A DNA stretch of 64,000 bases from positions 208,090,113 through 208,154,112 of the forward strand of contig NC_057810.1 of NCBI RefSeq assembly GCF_018294505.1, read 5' to 3'. Of the stretch, positions 59,846-64,000 are shown piece by piece. A program made the position numbers and the translations under genes. Source of the stretch: Triticum aestivum (lineage: Eukaryota; Streptophyta; Magnoliopsida; Poales; Poaceae). How positions within the stretch are numbered: the first letter of the stretch is position 1; each line of letters starts with the position of its first letter. The notes beneath the pieces were generated by a model. The model did no database searches and had not been told where the DNA came from. It worked only from the letters and a program-made list of their open reading frames with translations.

Positions 59846-60316
59846 TGAGGGAGTCCTGGATTAGGGGGTCCTCGGACAGCCGGACTATATGCTTATGCCG
59901 GACTGTTGGACTATGAAGATACAAGATTGAAGTCTTCGTCCCGTGTTCGGGTGTGACTCTCCTTTGCGTGGATGGCAAGCTTGGCAATTCGAATATGTAG
60001 ATTCCCTTCTCTGTAACCTACTCTGTGTAACCCTAGCCCCATCCGGTGTCTATATAAACCGGAGGGTTTAGTCCGTAGCACAAGAACAATCATAATCATA
60101 GGCTAGCTTCTAGGGTTTAGCCTCTATGATCTCGTGGTAGATCAACTCTTGATATACTCATATCATCAAGATCAATCAAGCTAGAAGTAGGGCATTACCT
60201 CCATATAGAGGGCCCGAACGTGGGTAAACATCGTGTCCCCCGCCTCCTGTTACAATTAGCCTTAGACGCACAGTCCGGGACCCCCTACCCGAGATCTGCC
60301 GGTTTTGACACCGACA
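59846..60316 (+). repeat. Fatima-type 5' LTR
   Basis: 471 bp, TGAGGGAGTCCTGG...TTTTGACACCGACA. A TATA box TCTATATAAACC lies at 60049-60060. The 3' half matches the LTR at 5058-5537 closely; the 5' half does not. Confidence 0.9.
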
Positions 60317-60336
60317 TTGGTGCTTTCATTGAGAGT
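60317..60336 (+). other. Fatima-type primer-binding site
   Basis: TTGGTGCTTTCATTGAGAG directly after the LTR, identical to the minus-strand sequence at 5057-5039. The tRNA is not identified. Confidence 0.65.
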
Positions 60337-60447
60337 TCCACTGTGACGTTGAAAAAAGGTTTGATAGCTCGCCTTGTTATCAAGGAAAACATCACCTCCG
60401 GGGGAGCCCTGGCCTTAGGCCAAACCCTCCGACTAGGCGACTTCTTC

Positions 60448-61215
60448 ATGACCACCCGTTCGGCCCCCGTGCCAACGATGACTTCTCGGGTCATCAAAAA
60501 TAGCCTCCGCGTTAGCTCGGAATATGCTGAGCAAATGGATCCAATGGAGATTTTGCCCTTGAACGAGCTCCTAGATTGCATCGCCGCTTTGGGAGTCGCT
60601 ACGGATTATGATCGGATTGGGCTTAAACCGAACCAAAGAGAGATTAACTCTCCGCCGATCACCCATCAAATAGCGGTGGTGGAGGAGCAATGCAACAACT
60701 CTTCCTCTATTTTGAGGACGAACTATGTCTGGATTCCCGAGCTCTCTGAGCCGGATACCCGCTCGCAGGAGGACATGACCCAAACTCTGAATTTAGAATC
60801 GGACAGCGGGCCAGAAAAATTGGGTAACATCCCAGAACCTGAACTACCAAGTTCGGAAGCTCCTCAGCCTCTGGGTCCCGGAACAGGTCATGGTTCGGAC
60901 TTAAATCCACCCACCCACCCAGATACAAGCGATCTTTCCCACATTAGACAACAATCTCAAGAGATAGTACATCACTTTTGGGCCAGATTCCTCCCTGTAA
61001 TGAGCAAGGTTAAGGACTATCACGAGAAAGACACAATCTCATTCTTTTGCAAAAATTGCACGGACAAGGGAATCCTTAATGCCATAAGTCGCCGTGACAT
61101 ATCACACTTCGCCGACTTGGCGGCCATAGTACAGAAGTACTATGCGATGGAAAGCACCTGGAAATCCCAGGCAACAGTTTGGGATCCTCCGGCTCTCACT
61201 AAACCCCTCGTCTGA
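60448..61215 (+). CDS. gag: Gag protein of the Fatima-type element
   Basis: The ATG at 60448 (M-T-T-R-S-A-P-V-P) gives 255 codons to TGA at 61213. The frame is open further upstream into the LTR, but 60448 is the first ATG after the PBS in that frame. Visible parts: an acidic, Pro-rich middle (about residues 100-155), then Q-E-I-V-H-H-F-W-A-R-F and D-Y-H-E-K-D, and an aromatic C-terminal part (H-F-A-D-L-A-A-I-V-Q-K-Y-Y-A-M-E-S-x-W). No zinc knuckle is seen before the stop. The related reading continues after it in another frame, so the stop may be premature. The gene may therefore be a truncated Gag rather than a complete one. Confidence 0.6.
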   Translation: MTTRSAPVPTMTSRVIKNSLRVSSEYAEQMDPMEILPLNELLDCIAALGVATDYDRIGLKPNQREINSPPITHQIAVVEEQCNNSSSILRTNYVWIPELSEPDTRSQEDMTQTLNLESDSGPEKLGNIPEPELPSSEAPQPLGPGTGHGSDLNPPTHPDTSDLSHIRQQSQEIVHHFWARFLPVMSKVKDYHEKDTISFFCKNCTDKGILNAISRRDISHFADLAAIVQKYYAMESTWKSQATVWDPPALTKPLV

Positions 61216-62310
61216 ACCAAAAGGGTGCACTCTCGCAAGTCAGCCGATCCAATCACAAAGAAACCAAAACCCACTACAGGGCATGGAACCGTATTGGAGG
61301 GATGGCTCAATAGGCCATGCAAAATTCACACCACACCGGATACCATACCAACACACATCCTTAGAGCATGTTCGATACTTCGGCAGGTGGCCAATAGCGG
61401 TGAGGATCTCCTCATTAACAATACCGCAGTGCATCATCCCGCGGAAAACAACAATACAGTGTTGACAGTCTTCGAGAGTTTTGCCTCAAATAACAGGTGC
61501 AAGAGAGCACTCCGCGGCCCTCGCTGAAGTCTGCCATGTTGCAGCAGTAAATCCCTCGAACGATACGGCTATAACCTTTAATGCTAGTGACGAACCTCAA
61601 TTCCGAACAGTCTGAGCACCAGCCACTTTGGTCCTTAGTCCAATTGTGGACGGTGTCTGGCTTACTAAAGTGCTCATGGACGGCGGCAGCGGTTTAAACC
61701 TCATCTACGAGTAAACTCTCAACAAAATGGAAATAGACAAGAGCTGCATTGAGCAAAGCAGCCCGACCTTCCGAGGAACTATCCCTAGTCAGAAGGCACG
61801 ATGTGCGGGGAAAATCACACTCGATGTGGTATTCGGCATGCCGGAAAATTACAGGTCCGAAGAGATAACATTCCAAGTGGCCCCGTTCAGTAGTGGATAC
61901 CACGCCCATTTAGGGAGGGGGGCGCATTCGCGAGCTTCCAAGCTATACCCTATTATGGGTACATGAAGCTCAAGATGCCCGGGCCCAACAGAATCATCAC
62001 TCTAGCCAGTGATCCGGACATAGCACTCCGCGCCGAAAATAAAACCGCCGCCCTAGCCCTTGAGGAATTATCCGAAGCCCTCACGGCCAAAGAATTAACT
62101 GCATTATGCTCCATAGTGGATAGGGACGACGTGATACTCGAAAAGTGATCCAAGTCCACCTCTTTCAAACCAGCGGACGAAATAGTCAAATTCCAGGTCC
62201 ACCCAACGGACTCTACAAAAACAGCATCCATCGGGGCACAACTGAACCCCACAATCGATGCCGCACTGCGGGCGTTCTTACGCGAGAATTGGAATATTTT
62301 TGCCTGGCAC
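61216..62310 (+). pseudogene. pol: Fatima-type Gag end and protease (decayed)
   Basis: Frame at 61225-61527 continues the gag/linker part, then stops. The protease core has D-G-G-S-G-L-N at 61679-61699, where this lineage uses D-G-G-S instead of D-T-G. It is followed by R-G-x-I-P-type and F-G-M/T-P-E-N-Y-R-S-E-E-I-x-F segments (61727-61966) and A-S-K-L-Y-P-I-M-G. A stop at about 61713 and frame changes near 61950-61970 break it. Past 61963 the linker to RT holds A-L-A-L-E-E-L-S-E-A-L and an A-G-x-x-P-x-F-type region. Confidence 0.75.
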
Positions 62311-63161
62311 CCTTTAGATATGCCAGGGATCCCACGCAGGCTGGCCGAGCATAGACTCAACATATTGAAGGGATACAAGCCGATCAAGCAGACACTACGG
62401 CGCTTTTCAGAGCCTAAACGACAAGCTATGGGCGAGGAGCTAGCCACGTTACTCAAAGCCGGATTCATTAGAGAAATAAAAAACCCAGACTGGCTAGCAA
62501 ACCTGGTGACAGTACCAAAGAAGGATAAATCCTAGCGCCTATGTGTCGATTTCAAGGACCTCAATAAGGCTTGCCCCAAGGATCCCTTCCCCCTCCCCCG
62601 CATCGAACAAATCATCGACGCTACCGCAGGGCATGACTCATTGTGCTTCCTCGACGCTTACTCCGGATACCATCGAATCAAGATGACGGAGTCATATCAA
62701 GCCGCAACAACATTTATCACCCCATACGTCCCTTTCTGCTTCAACACCATGCCTTTCGGGCTCAAAAACGCCAGTGTAACCTACCAACACATGATTCAGA
62801 CATGCCTGGAAAACAAATCGGCAAAACAGTTGAGGCATACGTGGACGACGTGGTCATCAAGACCAGACACGTCGAATCTTTAATAGACGACCCGAGGCTC
62901 CCGTTCGACAACCTCCGAACATATGACATCAAGCTCAATCCGGAAAAATGTGTTTTCGGCATTCCCGCCGGAAAGCTGCTGGGCTTCATCATTTCCAATA
63001 GAGGAATTGAAGCAAACCCGGCTAAAATCCAAGCTTTGTCACAGTTTTCTACCCCAACAGACCTCAAACAAATCCAGAAATTAACTGGATGCGTGGCTAC
63101 CTTAAGCCGCTTTATCTCCCGATTGGGAGAAAAGGCACTACCTCTTTATCGCCTTCTTTGA
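62311..63161 (+). pseudogene. pol: Fatima-type reverse transcriptase
   Basis: Starts with D-M-P-G-I-P and E-H-R-L-N, then A-G-F-I-R-E-I and P-K-K-D-K-S, with a stop at 62533. It continues with L-C-V-D-F-K-D-L-N-K-A-C-P-K-D, F-L-D-A-Y-S-G-Y-H and M-P-F-G-L-K-N-A. A frameshift at about 62790-62830 moves the reading to the frame with intact Y-V-D-D at 62838-62849, then L-N-P-E-K-C-V-F-G and the thumb region to a stop at 63159. Confidence 0.85.
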
Positions 63162-63692
63162 CACACCGAACACTTCGAGTGGACGAATGCAGCGACGGCT
63201 GGACTGGAATAAATAAAGGCCCTCCTAGCCAGCAACCCAATCCTGGCCGCACCAAACATTGGTGAACCCATGTTGTTATATATAGCTGCAACACACCAAG
63301 TTGTAAGGGTAGTGCTCGCCGTCGAATGAGAGGAGGACAGACATAAGTTCTCACTTCAAAAGCCGGTATACTACATATCCACTATCCTCACACCATGCAA
63401 GTCACGGTACCCACATTATCAAAAGATAGCATACGCGGTCTTCATGGCATCCTGGAAACTACGACACTACTTTCAAGAGTGTTCAATCACGGTGGCCTCC
63501 GAAGTACCACTCAACAATATAATAAATAACCGTGATGCCATGGGCCAGATTGCTAAGTGGGCCATCGAGCACCTCCCATTCGACATTACATATAAACCAC
63601 ATCGAGCCATTAAATCACAAGTACTGGCTGACTTCGTCGCCGAATGGACAGAAGCAGAACTCCCTAAAGGGTACGGTGCATACTCCAATTAG
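63162..63692 (+). pseudogene. pol: Fatima-type Gypsy RNase H and linker
   Basis: Carries on from RT (F-E-W-T...A-L-L-A-S-N-P-I-L-A-A-P) with stops near 63210 and 63327. It then has P-V-Y-Y-I-S, Y-P-H-Y-Q-K-I-A-Y-A-V and the W-K-L-R-H-Y-F-Q segment. 63444-63692 is open and ends with K-S-Q-V-L-A-D-F-V-A-E-W-T, which leads into the second RNase H. Confidence 0.75.
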
Positions 63693-63695
63693 ATC

Positions 63696-64000
63696 ATGCA
63701 CTTTGACGGCTCTAAAATTCTAGCTGGTCTGGGAGCGGGTGTTGTCTTGACATCCCCCACCAGAGATACAATCCAATACGTACTCCAAATACTATACACA
63801 GACTCCAACAATGCAGCCGAATACGACGCTCTGTTGCATGGTCTTCAAATGGCTGTCTCCATGGGCATCCAACGCCTAGAAGTGCGTGGGGATTCGAACC
63901 TTGCAATATCTCAAAATAAATGGAGACTTCGACACCAAGGATCCGAAAATGGCAGCTTATCATAGTGCCGTCCACCAAATATCAGCTCGATTCGAGGGGC
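63696..64000 (+). pseudogene. pol: Second (archaeal-like) RNase H domain of the Fatima-type element
   Basis: M-H-F-D-G-S-K (first acidic residue), A-G-L-G-A-G-V-V-L, then N-N-A-A-E-Y-D-A-L-L-H-G-L (Glu) and V-R-G-D-S-N-L (Asp). This is the D...E...D set of an RNase HI-type fold and is the extra RNase H of Tat-lineage Gypsy elements. A frameshift at about 63910 moves the rest (F-D-T-K-D-P-K-M-A-A-Y) to another frame. The window ends inside the domain. Confidence 0.8.

Larger units (their letters stand above)
59846..64000 (+). mobile_element. Fatima-type Gypsy element (Tat-like, dual RNase H), runs off the right edge
   Basis: The 5' LTR is 59846-60316, followed by PBS, gag, protease, RT, RNase H and a second RNase H at the window edge. 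Integrase and the 3' LTR are outside. A second, archaeal-like RNase H after the Gypsy RNase H is a trait of the Tat lineage. The Fatima name comes from recall of the LTR start TGAGGGAGTCCTGGATTAGGGGGTCC. Gag is intact over about 255 codons, while pol has several stops and frameshifts. Confidence 0.85.

Noticed and set aside
1..64000. An intact host gene or a new gene system
   Set aside because: Each long coding frame with recognisable motifs belongs to gag or pol of an LTR element. Apart from the promoter-like block before ORF3 and a weak NAM-type trace, nothing looks host-derived.

Overview
The window is intergenic DNA from a large-genome grass of the wheat/barley tribe (Triticeae). I see no intact host gene, rRNA, tRNA or CRISPR array. 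Almost every base can be assigned to transposable elements nested inside one another. The organism call rests on LTR types I recognise from Triticeae repeat collections: a BARE1/Angela-type Copia LTR (terminus TGTTGGAAATATGCCC), two Maximus-like Sireviruses, and a Fatima-type Gypsy. These family names are recall, not a search result. The boundaries below rest on TG...CA ends, target-site duplications (TSDs), primer-binding sites (PBS) and protein motifs visible in the sequence.

Left part. 1-5537 is the 5' end of a minus-strand, non-coding (non-autonomous) Gypsy element. Its LTR 3' half and PBS match the coding Fatima-type element at the far right of the window. 5538-6932 is the terminal part of a CACTA DNA transposon with an ~80-bp minisatellite. 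6936-7472 and 9199-9651 look like the 3' end of a LINE, split by a 1.73-kb solo BARE/Angela LTR (7473-9198).

Central nest. An outer Sirevirus (S1) runs, interrupted, from about 9863 to 59845. Its 5' LTR is interrupted by a gag-protease-only, Athila/Sabrina-like Gypsy (9956-21409), which itself carries a 4.8-kb solo LTR (14502-19335, TSD GGATG). The S1 gag gene is interrupted by a second, more complete Sirevirus (S2, 23451-58499, TSD TCTTC). S2 is split in its third open reading frame by a BARE/Angela element (36003-56259, TSD TGGCG). The 3' LTR of that element is split by a minus-strand Tekay-like chromovirus (43355-55045, TSD CTCTG/CTTTG). At 59846 a plus-strand Fatima-type Gypsy with two RNase H domains enters S1 and runs off the window.

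How the parts relate. All coding regions are decayed by stops and frameshifts. Several stops are TAG where a relative in this window has CAG or TGG, the pattern expected from deamination of methylated cytosine. The items most worth following up are: a plant-gene-like promoter and 5' leader ahead of ORF3 in S2; a 21-bp deletion that removes the TATA box from the S2 5' LTR only; a 90-bp palindrome built on repeated polypurine tracts near the S2 3' end; and the autonomous/non-autonomous Fatima-like pair. Two runs of N (46695-47150 and 53814-54202) fall at the same place in the two chromovirus LTRs.
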